The notes below the pieces were generated by a model that saw only the letters and a list, made by a program, of their open reading frames with translations, was not told where the DNA came from and searched no databases. The translations under genes were made by a program, and so were the position numbers. A stretch of DNA of 64,000 bases from Microbacterium endophyticum (GTDB lineage Bacteria > Actinomycetota > Actinomycetes > Actinomycetales > Microbacteriaceae), in NCBI RefSeq assembly GCF_011047135.1, contig NZ_CP049255.1:1178001-1242000 (forward strand), in the 5' to 3' direction. Each line of letters begins with the position of its first letter. Positions within the stretch are counted from its first letter, which is position 1. This document shows positions 8,003-16,942 of this stretch, one piece after another.

Positions 8003-9199
8003 TTATCCTGAACCCTCACGGAGGTAGAAGGCCGAGAGAAACCCACCCACGAAGCTGTCGCCAAGGCCGATCGTCGTCGGCGACGCGACATCCGCAACCA
8101 CCGCTGCGACTCCCCGGGCATCGGTACGGGTTCGTTCGAGCGTTGCGACGAGGCGCTCACCTCCTCGATGACGAGGTAGCTGCGCGGTCTCTTCGAGGTC
8201 GGATGCGACAAGAGAGTCGCCGAGGCGGTAGCGCGTTGCCGACATCAAAACAGCGTTTTCAAGAGCTTCGCGATATCGGCCAGCATCGGGCCCGACTGCG
8301 ATTGCCCAGAAACGCGTGTGCACGACAAGTGCTGACACGGGAATAAGAGCGTGTGCTTGAGCCAGCGCGGCGCTTACATCTCGCGCATCCAACAGATCGA
8401 CGGAACGACCGACGTACTCCTGCAACTCGTCCTCGTTCATGCCGTACACATCAATGCGCGGGAGCAGCCGAGCGCGAGCCGTCGCAGCCATCTCACGGTG
8501 ATAGAAGCCGGCATCTTCGTAGTACACCAGCGCTTGCGCGGGCAGACGTTCCATCGCCCGCACGAGCTCGTCTAGACGCTCTTCTAGCAACGCGGGATCC
8601 TGCATCGTGTTGAATCCCGAGATCAGAAACGCTCCTGCACCGTCGAGCACATCGGAAAGTTCAGCAGAAATCGCCATCACCCTGTTAGGCGCATCGTTGG
8701 CGAATATCAGTCGGTTCGAAGCTGGAGAAATGACATCACCATCTACAACGCGCACCCTGGCACCGACGGGATACTGCACGATGAGGTGCGGATCGAGGGA
8801 GTCACCATCGGCCGAACAGATCCATGAGATTGCCTGAGGCATGAGCCTGCGCACGTTTTCATCGATACTGACCAAGTGCTGAATCGTGGGAATGCCCAAC
8901 TTTTCGAGCGCGAGACCCGCCCTCACTCCGGTGCCACCGAGCGTTATAGCCTTCGCAAATCTCCCGGCGAATCGCTCCAGCGTCAGCGAGGACTCCACGA
9001 GCCGTTCCCCGCCGCCTCCGGCGGCGATGAACCCGACGATAGTTACGACAAGGGACCGCTCATCAACGACCGGTGCCGTGGTGGTCAACTCATGGCGGCG
9101 AATGCCGTAAGCAAGCGCAAGCTCGCTGAGCACCGCGGCGTCCCAATCGATCTCGTAATCGACGGTGCCGCCAAGTCCAAGCACAAGGTGACCACTCAT
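8003..9199 (-). CDS. Sugar kinase, ribokinase fold, ADP-dependent PFK/GK-like
   Basis: 398 residues. LGGTGVRAGLALEKLGIPT near residue 90 matches the substrate-side GG motif of ribokinase-fold kinases, and SPTTIGLGDSFVGGFLSAF at the C-terminus holds the GxGD catalytic aspartate. The GLGD form instead of GAGD and the length near 400 fit the ADP-dependent phosphofructokinase/glucokinase branch better than typical PfkB enzymes, but this is a reading by eye. The gene follows a class II ketose-bisphosphate aldolase and a sugar ABC transporter, so it probably phosphorylates a keto-sugar phosphate (or the free sugar) to make the aldolase substrate. It is the last gene of the operon. Confidence 0.78.
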   Translation of the reverse strand: MSGHLVLGLGGTVDYEIDWDAAVLSELALAYGIRRHELTTTAPVVDERSLVVTIVGFIAAGGGGERLVESSLTLERFAGRFAKAITLGGTGVRAGLALEKLGIPTIQHLVSIDENVRRLMPQAISWICSADGDSLDPHLIVQYPVGARVRVVDGDVISPASNRLIFANDAPNRVMAISAELSDVLDGAGAFLISGFNTMQDPALLEERLDELVRAMERLPAQALVYYEDAGFYHREMAATARARLLPRIDVYGMNEDELQEYVGRSVDLLDARDVSAALAQAHALIPVSALVVHTRFWAIAVGPDAGRYREALENAVLMSATRYRLGDSLVASDLEETAQLPRHRGGERLVATLERTRTDARGVAAVVADVASPTTIGLGDSFVGGFLSAFYLREGSG

Positions 9200-9229
9200 G
9201 GCAACGATCGCGTCCTCTCTCTGCGAGCC

Positions 9230-10093
9230 CTAGTAGAGCGAAGCCTTGCCGGATGCGCCGAACAGCTCAATCTTCTGCGCTGCGGTGACCTTCATTGCCT
9301 TGATTGGTTCCGGCTGGATCGCGTTGGGTTCGCGAAGTCGTTCGTCGGTGCCGAGAATTTCGCGCATCCGATTGTGGTAGCTCACCTTGATGTCGCTCGA
9401 GATGTTGATCTTGTTGATCCCCAGCGAAACAGCACGCGCCAGCTCGGCATCGGGGTTACTCGACCCACCGTGCAAGACGAGAGGGATGCCAACGGCCGCT
9501 TTGATTTGTTCGAGGAGATCGTGGCGCAACTCGGGGTTTTTGTCCGATGGATATAGCCCGTGCGATGTGCCGATCGCGATCGCGAGACTATCGACACCGG
9601 TCTCCGCGACGAATCGAACCGCATCATCCACATTGGTGTAGATGATCTCGGCCGCGCCGGATTCTCCGTAACTGTCGTTGGCACCGATCGTGCCGAGCTC
9701 GCCCTCCACTTGAATGCCGACTGCGTGCGCCGCCTCGACTACTTTCCGCGTGAGGGCCACGTTTTCGTCAAAAGGCAAAAGCGACGCGTCGATCATCACA
9801 GAGGTGAACCCCGCCTGGATTGCGACAATCATCTGCTCATAGGTTCCGCCGTGGTCCCAGTGGATAGCGACCGGAACACTGGAACGGTGAGCGCGCTCTC
9901 GCATGGCGGCAATGAGATCGGTGGTGATATGCGCCACCTCGTCGGGGTGGATCGCGACGATCACCGGAGCATCCAGCTCTTCGCTGATGTCCATGATTCC
10001 TGTGAACATCGCCCAATCACTGATGTTGAAGGCAGGGATAGCGAAGTTGTTCACGTTCGCGACGTCGAGGATGGATTTGGCGGTATACAGCAC
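9230..10093 (-). CDS. Class II ketose-bisphosphate aldolase (GatY/KbaY/Fba type)
   Basis: 287 residues, the usual length of tagatose- or fructose-bisphosphate aldolases. NNFAIPAFNISDW is the family opening. VAIHWDHGGTYEQM carries the zinc ligand His and catalytic Asp region. SVMIDASLLPFDENV, VEGELGTIG, GTSHGLYP and LVLHGGSSNPD are the remaining zinc and phosphate-binding segments, and INKINISSDIK closes the barrel. The enzyme splits a ketose 1,6-bisphosphate into DHAP and an aldehyde. The start is GTG at 10093 with AGGAGA 9 nt upstream. Its companion kinase and the upstream ABC transporter suggest catabolism of a dedicated imported sugar; the precise sugar is not visible. Confidence 0.9.
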   Translation of the reverse strand: MLYTAKSILDVANVNNFAIPAFNISDWAMFTGIMDISEELDAPVIVAIHPDEVAHITTDLIAAMRERAHRSSVPVAIHWDHGGTYEQMIVAIQAGFTSVMIDASLLPFDENVALTRKVVEAAHAVGIQVEGELGTIGANDSYGESGAAEIIYTNVDDAVRFVAETGVDSLAIAIGTSHGLYPSDKNPELRHDLLEQIKAAVGIPLVLHGGSSNPDAELARAVSLGINKINISSDIKVSYHNRMREILGTDERLREPNAIQPEPIKAMKVTAAQKIELFGASGKASLY

Positions 10094-10144
10094 TGTAGAT
10101 TCTCCTGTTGATTGGGATGGATGTGCCCGGATTGGGTCGTGGTT

Positions 10145-10990
10145 TCAGCTCTTCACAGAGCCCGCAGTGAGGCCGCTCATGAAGTAACGCTGAAAAAAGA
10201 GGAAAAGGACGAGAACGGGGATTGATCCGAGCACGCTCATGGCCATGATTTGGTTCCACTCGTAGGAGTGCTGGCCCATCAGCAGCTGGATCCCGATGGG
10301 CACCGTGCGCATGTCGATGGTTCGCGTGAGGGTCAAAGCGAAGAGGTACTCGTTCCAGGCGATCATGAACGTGTAAATGCCGACGGAGACGATCCCGGGT
10401 ACCGAAATCGGCACGAGAACGCGCCATAGGGCGGTCATCGAACCCGCGCCATCTACGCGTACCGCTTCGTCGAGCTCGCGGGGCAGGGTATTGAAGTATC
10501 CGGTCAGCATGATGATCGCGTACGGAAGCGTGAACACCATGTACGTGAGAATCAGACCTGGATAGGTGTTGTAAAGTCCGAGCGCAACCATGAGACCGAA
10601 GTACGGAATCAGAAGCGTTATCGGTGGGACGGCCTGAACGCTGACGATAACGACGTTGAGCACACGCTTGCCTCGAAACTCGAAGCGGCTGAGAGCATAC
10701 GCGGCCTGGATTGAGATGAGCAACGTCAATAGCGTCACCGCGATCGCGATGACGTAGCTATTGAGAAAGAACCTCATAGTGACCGGATCAGCAAAGATTG
10801 CGACGTATGCATCGAATGAAAACGTCTCGGTGATCAAACGCGGCGGCAGCTCGAAAATCTCAGTATTCGACTTGAACGAGTTCGACAGCATCCACACGAT
10901 CGGGCCTGCAGCAAACATCGCACCGAGCACCAACCCGACGATGAGTGCGGCTTGCGCACTTCGCTTGCGAACGTTGACAGATGTGGACAT
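10145..10990 (-). CDS. Carbohydrate ABC transporter permease, MalG type
   Basis: 281 residues with six hydrophobic segments. The cytoplasmic EAA loop reads DEAVRVDGAGSMTALWRVLVP, which contacts the ATPase of CUT1 transporters. It begins one base after the stop of the other permease gene (10992), so the two are translated as a pair. No ATPase gene is in this operon, as is common in actinobacteria, where a shared MsiK-type ATPase serves many CUT1 systems. Confidence 0.92.
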   Translation of the reverse strand: MSTSVNVRKRSAQAALIVGLVLGAMFAAGPIVWMLSNSFKSNTEIFELPPRLITETFSFDAYVAIFADPVTMRFFLNSYVIAIAVTLLTLLISIQAAYALSRFEFRGKRVLNVVIVSVQAVPPITLLIPYFGLMVALGLYNTYPGLILTYMVFTLPYAIIMLTGYFNTLPRELDEAVRVDGAGSMTALWRVLVPISVPGIVSVGIYTFMIAWNEYLFALTLTRTIDMRTVPIGIQLLMGQHSYEWNQIMAMSVLGSIPVLVLFLFFQRYFMSGLTAGSVKS

Positions 10991-10991
10991 C

Positions 10992-11918
10992 TCAGTCCCT
11001 CGCCTTCTGGTGACGAACGTAGAAAATGGCGAGCACCATTGACATCAATAGGACAAGAACTGCAGAGGTCGCGGCCGACGAGAAGTCATATTTGGCGAAT
11101 GCGAGCTTGTAGGTGAATGTGCTGAGCACCTCTGTTACGTCAATGGGCCCGCCGCCGGTAGTCATCCAGATAAGAGCAAACTGCTGCGAGGTCCAGATCA
11201 TGTCGAGCAAAAGCAGACTGACGATGATGGGACGCAGCTGCGGAATCGTCACGTTCCAAAAACGCTGAGTCGGGCTGGCTCCATCTACTGTCGCCGCCTC
11301 GTACAAATCGCCGGGGATGCCTTGAAGGCCCGCGAGAAGGCTCACCATGAAAAACGGGTATCCCGCCCAAATGTTGATGAACGTCACCGTCCCAAGCGCG
11401 AGCTGGGGCGATGCCAACCACTCGATGTCAGAGTTCAGCAAAAAGTTAATGACGCCGTTGGGTGCCAAGAGCATTCGCCAAAGCACTGCGATCACTGCGA
11501 CGGTAAACAGCCACGGCAGTACATATAACCCGCGGAAGATGGCACGAGGGAAGGCGCCGATGAGCTTGCTATTGAGCATCATCGCGAATCCAAGGCCGAG
11601 CACGAGGTGTGCTGCGACGCTCGTAACGGTGAAAATGACGGTGTTAGACGTCGCTCGCCAAAAGCCCGCGTCGGTGAGGATGGCAACGTAGTTAGCGATG
11701 CCGACAAACTCCCCGGACTTGCCGAGAATGACATTGTCCTGGAACGAGTATCCGACCACCATCACGATCGGCACGATCATCAAAACCAGCAGCAGAGCCA
11801 ACGTCGGAGCCAAAAAGGAATAAGACTCCGTGGTCTTTCGTAGCTGACGTCGTCGGCGTGATGGCGATACGCCGGTAACGATTACCTCTGTGTCGAGGGA
11901 AGGAATTCTGCTGGCCAT
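10992..11918 (-). CDS. Carbohydrate ABC transporter permease, MalF/UgpA type
   Basis: 308 residues with six membrane helices after a basic N-terminal tail (SRRRRQLRKTTESY). The EAA loop is YEAATVDGASPTQRFWNVTIP. It sits downstream of the binding-protein gene and an intervening hairpin, and directly upstream of the MalG-type permease with which it forms the channel. Substrate is unknown but expected to be the sugar processed by the kinase and aldolase of the same operon. Confidence 0.92.
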   Translation of the reverse strand: MASRIPSLDTEVIVTGVSPSRRRRQLRKTTESYSFLAPTLALLLVLMIVPIVMVVGYSFQDNVILGKSGEFVGIANYVAILTDAGFWRATSNTVIFTVTSVAAHLVLGLGFAMMLNSKLIGAFPRAIFRGLYVLPWLFTVAVIAVLWRMLLAPNGVINFLLNSDIEWLASPQLALGTVTFINIWAGYPFFMVSLLAGLQGIPGDLYEAATVDGASPTQRFWNVTIPQLRPIIVSLLLLDMIWTSQQFALIWMTTGGGPIDVTEVLSTFTYKLAFAKYDFSSAATSAVLVLLMSMVLAIFYVRHQKARD

Positions 11919-11943
11919 CGGCCCACTCGTCTCCTTAGGTGGT

Positions 11944-11974
11944 CAGGTGCCGCATCTGCACGATGCGGCACCTG
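11944..11974 (-). terminator. Hairpin between binding-protein and permease genes
   Basis: Perfect 13-bp arms (CAGGTGCCGCATC / GATGCGGCACCTG) around a 5-nt TGCAC loop, in the 77-bp gap between the binding-protein stop (11996) and the permease start (11918). No T-run follows on the minus strand. Such stem-loops after binding-protein genes usually stabilise the upstream mRNA or attenuate downstream expression so that the binding protein is made in excess. Confidence 0.7.
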
Positions 11975-11995
11975 GTCAAAGTTGTGGATGAAGGA

Positions 11996-13291
11996 TCAGA
12001 ACTCGGACTTCCACGCCGTCTGCGCGTTCTTCAGCGCCTCGTCCACCGATTGCTGGCCGTCGAGCTCAGACTGCAGTTGCTCTCCGAGCAAGCGCATGAG
12101 TTCTTCAGCAACGGGCAGCCCCGTGAACTCATTAGCGGGGTAGCCCGCCTGGTAGATCTCAAAGGCTTTCGCGAACAGCTCATCGTCAGTCACGAACGCT
12201 GGGACGGACTCTGTGTTGCCAGGGAAAGCATTGGCCATCGTCGAAAGGTCTGAATTGACGTCTTCGCTCATCAAGTAAGACACGAGCTTGAACGCTGCGT
12301 CTTTGTGCTCTGAGTTCTCGGCTACGCCAATTCCCCAAGAGGCATAGGGAATACCGCGTTCACCGTCGTACCCGTCTTCAGCGGGGATGGCTGAGATTGA
12401 GAACTCTAGATCTGGATTCGTCTCACGAATCAGGTTGATGTGAGCGAGCGAGTCGATCATCATGCCCACTCGTCCGTTTGTGAACTCTTCCACCTTGTCT
12501 TGCTCTTTCATCGTGAACGACCCGGGTGCGATGACCCCGGCGTCCCACAACTCGGAGATGTAGTCGACTGCCGAGGTGACCTCAGCGTTAGTGAGATCTG
12601 GCTGTCCGGCGTCTAGCATCGAGCCGCCGGAGGCCCAAACCCACGACATCACGTCGTTCTGCACGCCGTTCGGCGATTCGAGCGACAACGGCAGAACCCA
12701 GCCGGAAGCGCCATTATCAAGCGCCGTGATTTTCGATGCCGCATCAGCGAACTCTGTGCGCGTACTCGGCGGGCTCATAACGCCCGCCTCGGCGAGCAAC
12801 GCGTCATTTGTGAACATGGGGTAGACGAAGTTGACGACGGGGATCATGTAGGTGGCGCCGTCGACTTGAATCTGGCTCGCAAGTTCGCTTTCGTCGTATC
12901 CAGAATCTGTCATGAGCTCAGTCAGGTTCGCGATGACGCCCTGCGCCGCAAAGTCATTGACCCACGCGCCGTCCAGACCCACGACATCAGGCATGGTTCC
13001 CGACGCTGCGCCAGCGAACAGTTGCTCTTTCGTCGATGCGTACGGTCCGCTGACAAGGTCGACCTTGATCCCCGGATTCTCTTCTTCAAACTGGTCGATC
13101 AGCGCGCGAAATTCACCATCGGGCAGCTCAGGTTCCCACCATTGCGCAAACTCAATCGTGACATCGCCGTCCGCGTCCGTACCGGATGCGCCTCCCGCAG
13201 AACAGCCTGTCGCTGTCAGCAAGCTGACGACCGCGGTCGCGGCTCCGACCATCTTCAGGGCCTTGCTGTGCCCTTGACCCGTGCTGGTCAT
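11996..13291 (-). CDS. Sugar ABC transporter binding lipoprotein
   Basis: 431 residues from the ATG at 13291, preceded by AGGAG; an upstream in-frame extension lacks this signal. The lipoprotein signal peptide ends LLTATGC with the lipidated Cys at 30. The mature part matches CUT1 (family 1) extracellular binding proteins: EFAQWWEPELPDGEF, FEEENPGIKVDLVSG, VGLDGAWVNDFAAQG and GIPYASWGIGV. It captures the substrate outside the membrane and hands it to the two permeases downstream. The promoter region carries the phased TGC repeats shared with the divergent DeoR gene. Confidence 0.92.
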   Translation of the reverse strand: MTSTGQGHSKALKMVGAATAVVSLLTATGCSAGGASGTDADGDVTIEFAQWWEPELPDGEFRALIDQFEEENPGIKVDLVSGPYASTKEQLFAGAASGTMPDVVGLDGAWVNDFAAQGVIANLTELMTDSGYDESELASQIQVDGATYMIPVVNFVYPMFTNDALLAEAGVMSPPSTRTEFADAASKITALDNGASGWVLPLSLESPNGVQNDVMSWVWASGGSMLDAGQPDLTNAEVTSAVDYISELWDAGVIAPGSFTMKEQDKVEEFTNGRVGMMIDSLAHINLIRETNPDLEFSISAIPAEDGYDGERGIPYASWGIGVAENSEHKDAAFKLVSYLMSEDVNSDLSTMANAFPGNTESVPAFVTDDELFAKAFEIYQAGYPANEFTGLPVAEELMRLLGEQLQSELDGQQSVDEALKNAQTAWKSEF

Positions 13292-13320
13292 CGTTTCTCC
13301 TCTTTGAGTGTCGACGCCTT

Positions 13321-13431
13321 CCGCAAAGATGCGGATTAGTGCGGCTTTCAGCATTAATATGCCAGATTTTGCGGAAATGTCAATATTGTCCGCGATATAA
13401 CTGCGGTTTATTGCTGTTTAGTGCGCCAGCC
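13321..13431. promoter_or_regulatory. 10-bp phased TGC repeat arrays between DeoR gene and sugar operon
   Basis: Two arrays of direct repeats with the same helical phase. In the first, TGC(G/C) begins at 13330, 13340, 13360 and 13370, with AGC at 13350. In the second, TGC begins at 13402, 13412 and 13422 (TGCGGTTTAT, TGCTGTTTAG, TGCGCCAGCC). A short palindrome CCGCA-AAGA-TGCGG lies at 13321-13334. The arrays lie between the divergent DeoR regulator and binding-protein genes, where DeoR-family proteins often bind several direct repeats spaced by one helical turn. Operator function is inferred. Confidence 0.55.
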
Positions 13432-13468
13432 ACTCAGCTTTTGCGCGTGATTGTGCTAGATATGGAGC

Positions 13469-14275
13469 ATGAGCATTCCGCAATCAGGGCGAGGAAAGCG
13501 ACTACCCGCTGGACGAAAGGCTGACCTTGCAGCTTACGTAGCTGGCAATGGACAGGTCACAGTCACCGACCTCGCCGAGCATTTCGGTGTGTCGATCGAC
13601 ACCGTCCGCCGTGATCTCGATCAGCTCCACCGAGAAGGCGCACTCATCCGCACGCATGGCGGCGCCGTCAGCGCCACGGACGGAGGGCTACGTGACCGCG
13701 GACTGGATGTGCGACTGCGCATGCAGGTCGAAGAAAAGGAGTCGATCGCACGCATTGCGGCAGAGATGGTGAACGATGGTGCTGTGATCATGCTCAACGC
13801 AGGCACGACCACCCTCTCGGTCGCTCGCGCACTCCGCAACCACCACGACCTCACGATCGCGACCAACAACCTGCGCATACCGGCAGAGATCGCACCATCA
13901 GCATTCCGCGATCTTTACGTATTCGGTGGTGCCGTGCGCGCTATCACGCAGGCCACCACGGGACCCGTGGTCTTTACTATGGCTGCGGGCGGGCCTGAGG
14001 TCGATATCCGCTGCGACCTCGCACTTGTGGCAGTGGGCGCGATCGATGAGTCCGGGTTTTCCACGAGCAACCTCGGCGACGCCGCGATGATGGCCGAGAT
14101 GATCGAGCGCGCCGAAAAGACTGCAATCCTTGCCGATTCCACGAAGCTCGGACGTCGCCTCTTCGCAAAGGTTGCGCCGCTTGAACGAGCTGACTACTTG
14201 ATCACGGATGCTGCTCCCGAATCCGGCCTCCTCGACGCTCTCGCTGAAGCGGACGTAGCACTCCACACTCCTTGA
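13469..14275 (+). CDS. DeoR/GlpR-family transcriptional regulator of sugar operon
   Basis: 268 residues. The N-terminal winged helix (about 18-70) contains VTVTDLAEHFGVSIDTVRRDLDQL and the family LIRTHGGAV wing. The C-terminal part is the sugar-phosphate sensor: MLNAGTTTLSVARAL, IATNNLRIPAEI, and IADSTKLGRRLFAKV-like text. DeoR members usually repress sugar catabolism operons and respond to a phosphorylated intermediate. Here the gene is divergent from the ABC transporter/aldolase/kinase operon, so that operon is its likely target. A GGAG lies only one base before the ATG, and TAGATAT lies just upstream, so a leaderless transcript is possible. Confidence 0.9.
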   Translation: MSIPQSGRGKRLPAGRKADLAAYVAGNGQVTVTDLAEHFGVSIDTVRRDLDQLHREGALIRTHGGAVSATDGGLRDRGLDVRLRMQVEEKESIARIAAEMVNDGAVIMLNAGTTTLSVARALRNHHDLTIATNNLRIPAEIAPSAFRDLYVFGGAVRAITQATTGPVVFTMAAGGPEVDIRCDLALVAVGAIDESGFSTSNLGDAAMMAEMIERAEKTAILADSTKLGRRLFAKVAPLERADYLITDAAPESGLLDALAEADVALHTP

Positions 14276-14308
14276 AGATCGTGGGGTGCTGGCGTTTTTG
14301 AACGGGGC

Positions 14309-15601
14309 TCAATCAGATTGCTGCGCCGCCGCCCGGAGCTCTCGATAGGCGGCGCTAGTCGCATCGGCGAGCGCCGCGACTCGAGGGAGAGCCTTCGGGT
14401 CGACGCAGAATCCGATACCCATCTCACCGGCGCACGAAATCGCGGAAATACGCAACGCATGGCCGGTCGCGGGTTCCGAGGAGGTGAAGATGTCCTCCAC
14501 GTGCCTGCCAGCTATCGAAACCCGCGCCCGCGGTCCCGGCACGTTCGAGATGGCGACGCTGAACTCCCGGGAGCTGTCGGCAATGCGGTGAGCTGCAGTC
14601 GTCACCCAGTTCCACCGCCCGAGGGCATGAAAAAGGTCATACATGAGTGTCGGGTCGTCATGCAGTTTCTCGTTCCGGGTCTGCGCGCTGATCCGATCGA
14701 GGCGGCGCAGCGGATCAGACTCTGTGAGCGGCAGGTCGACGTTGAGGAACGAATCCCGATTCCCGAGATCGGTCGAAGCTTCGTCACGGTGATGCAGGCT
14801 CACCGGCACCTGTGCGCGCAGGCTGTGCGCGGCATGACTACCGAGCCATCTACTCAGCCCTCCTGCAACCACAGTGAGAAGCACATCATTCACCGTCGCC
14901 CGCTCCGGCCGAGATGCGCCGATCGCCTTCAGTTCTTTCAGCGGTACGGCGACAAATGCAAGCTCGCGCGCGCTCGTCACCGGCCGGTCAAAGGGAGATG
15001 CGGGGCCTGGCCGACCGAGTTCGCGCAGCACAGCTGCCGGCATGCGGCGTAACTCCTCGGCGCGCGATATCGGTTGCTCACCGTCGCGCCGACCCGCGGC
15101 ATGCATCGATGCGCCGGCGACGTCGAGAAGCACGGCGTCGAGAAGGACGGCCTCGAGGAACCGCATCCCCGCGATGCCGTCCACCATCGCGTGATGCATC
15201 CTTGCGGCGATCGCCTCCCGCCCGTCGGCGAGCGGACCGAGCAGGTCGAGGGTCCAGAGAGGATGCGCGCGGTCGAGGTGTTCCGACATCAGCACACCGA
15301 CCGCATGCCAAAGCTCCTCGGTCGTCGCGCCTTCCGCGCCAGTGCGGCGGCGGACGTGGTTGACGATGTCAAAACCCTCGGACGGAACCCACCGTGGCGG
15401 CCCCTCGCCCGCCTCGACCCGCTGGAGTGCCCGCGGTTGATGGACCAGCCGCGCGGCGACAGCGGCGCGCACGGCGTCGAGATCGAGCGGCACCCCCGGC
15501 TCGATGACTATGAGTTTCAGGGTGTGACCGGTCAGCACGTCCGACTCCATCGACAGGATGCGTGCATCGTCGACAGAAAGGGGATCGGGTTCGCTGACCA
15601 T
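14309..15601 (-). CDS. WS/DGAT family wax ester synthase / diacylglycerol acyltransferase
   Basis: 430 residues from the ATG at 15601 (MVSEPDPLSVDDARILSME); the frame extends upstream into Cys/Gly-rich sequence without family similarity. The catalytic HHxxxDG motif is ARMHHAMVDGIAG. PLWTLDLLGPLADGR, an NDVLLTVVAGGLSRWL segment and FSVAISNVPGPR are further family marks. These condensation-domain relatives esterify fatty acyl-CoA with diacylglycerol or fatty alcohol at the membrane and make storage lipids. It is divergent from the maltokinase gene (98-bp gap). Co-location of lipid and glucan storage genes may reflect carbon-storage function, but nothing here shows shared control. Confidence 0.88.
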   Translation of the reverse strand: MVSEPDPLSVDDARILSMESDVLTGHTLKLIVIEPGVPLDLDAVRAAVAARLVHQPRALQRVEAGEGPPRWVPSEGFDIVNHVRRRTGAEGATTEELWHAVGVLMSEHLDRAHPLWTLDLLGPLADGREAIAARMHHAMVDGIAGMRFLEAVLLDAVLLDVAGASMHAAGRRDGEQPISRAEELRRMPAAVLRELGRPGPASPFDRPVTSARELAFVAVPLKELKAIGASRPERATVNDVLLTVVAGGLSRWLGSHAAHSLRAQVPVSLHHRDEASTDLGNRDSFLNVDLPLTESDPLRRLDRISAQTRNEKLHDDPTLMYDLFHALGRWNWVTTAAHRIADSSREFSVAISNVPGPRARVSIAGRHVEDIFTSSEPATGHALRISAISCAGEMGIGFCVDPKALPRVAALADATSAAYRELRAAAQQSD

Positions 15602-15699
15602 CAGCCCCAGGGTAGCGTCCGGTCGCACTCCCGGTACTACGCATCCTCCGCATCGTCCACCCCCTTTCGCGACGTGGTCGTGCCACGCCAAGCTGGAGT

Positions 15700-16941
15700 A
15701 TGCGGTTTCTGGAAGATCTCAGCGCCTGGGTGGCGCAGCAGCGTTGGTACGCGGGCAAAAGTCACGAGCCTCGATTCCGAATTCTTGCGGAACAGTCCGC
15801 GCCGGGGGCCACTCGGTACCTCCTTATGGATGATGCGGGTTCATTGCCCGCGCTTTATAACGTGCCATTGGCTCGCGTGGAATCTTCCGTCGAGGCCGTT
15901 GATTCGATCAGTGGAGACGGCGACGCATACCTTATCGATGCGACCCGGCATCCCGATTTCGCAACCGGCATGCTCGCAGAGATGGGCGTAGACGTCAGCC
16001 GAGTGACGGGCTCACGCGTTCTCACCGCTGAGCAGTCGAATACGTCCATCGTGTTCGATGAGGACGGCGAGCCGACGATCATCCTCAAAATCTTCCGCAC
16101 TCTTCACCACGGCGAGAACCCTGACGTCACTGTGCAGCGCGCGCTTAGCGCCGCTGGATCACCGTACGTTCCACGGTTCCTTGCAAGCCTCGAGACCGAA
16201 TGGCCCGATGTCGGGCGAGCGTCGGGAACGGCACACGGCACGCTCGCATTCGCGCAAGAGTTCCTGCCCGGCGTACAAGACGGATGGGGCGTCGCCCTGG
16301 ACGCCGCGCGAGATGGTCGAGACTTCACCGAGTCAGCTCATGACCTCGGTGTCGCCATCGCCGGGGTGCACGAGGCTCTCGGCGCGACGCTCGAGACTGT
16401 CGATGCTGGTCCTTCCGACGTCGCGATGACGGGCGCCGCGTGGCGCAGACGGCTCGCGATCGCGGCGGCCGAGGTTCCGGCGGTCGCGGATCGAATAGCT
16501 GCAATCGAGGCTATCTACCAGGCGGCCCTCGAACGCCCATGGCCGCGGTTGCAACGCATCCACGGCGACCTTCACCTCGGGCAGGTGCTCGCGGTACCGC
16601 ATGGCGGGTGGCGCATCGTCGATTTCGAAGGCGAGCCGCTCCGCCCCATGGAAGAGCGAGCAATCCCCGACCTCACGACCCGCGATGTTGCCGGGATGCT
16701 GCGCTCCTTCGACTACGCCGGCGCTGTCGGTGGCAGGAGCGACGGCGTCGCCTGGGCGACAGCTTGCCGTGGTGCATTCATTGCTGCGTACGCTGGCGCG
16801 GCCGAGACTGTGGACCTCGACCCGGTCATCCTGCGAGCGCTCGTGCTCGACAAGGCCGTGTACGAGTCGATTTATGAGGCGCGAAACCGCCCGGAATGGC
16901 TGCCAGTCCCGCTCGCAGGCATCGACGCCGCTCTCGCCTGA
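15700..16941 (+). CDS. mak: Maltokinase (Mak/Pep2)
   Basis: 413 residues. MRFLEDLSAWVAQQRWYAGK is the usual N-terminal cap of maltokinases. NTSIVFDEDGEPTIILKIFR corresponds to the ATP-binding lobe, and RIHGDLHLGQVL is the phosphotransferase loop with the catalytic Asp, followed by WRIVDFEGEPLRPMEER containing the magnesium-binding DFEGEP. Mak phosphorylates maltose to maltose 1-phosphate, the donor for GlgE-type alpha-glucan synthesis. In many actinobacteria it is fused or paired with trehalose synthase (TreS), which supplies maltose; here a TreS-like gene is convergent and ends 1 nt away. No GlgE or GlgB is in the window. Confidence 0.88.
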   Translation: MRFLEDLSAWVAQQRWYAGKSHEPRFRILAEQSAPGATRYLLMDDAGSLPALYNVPLARVESSVEAVDSISGDGDAYLIDATRHPDFATGMLAEMGVDVSRVTGSRVLTAEQSNTSIVFDEDGEPTIILKIFRTLHHGENPDVTVQRALSAAGSPYVPRFLASLETEWPDVGRASGTAHGTLAFAQEFLPGVQDGWGVALDAARDGRDFTESAHDLGVAIAGVHEALGATLETVDAGPSDVAMTGAAWRRRLAIAAAEVPAVADRIAAIEAIYQAALERPWPRLQRIHGDLHLGQVLAVPHGGWRIVDFEGEPLRPMEERAIPDLTTRDVAGMLRSFDYAGAVGGRSDGVAWATACRGAFIAAYAGAAETVDLDPVILRALVLDKAVYESIYEARNRPEWLPVPLAGIDAALA

Positions 16942-16942
16942 G

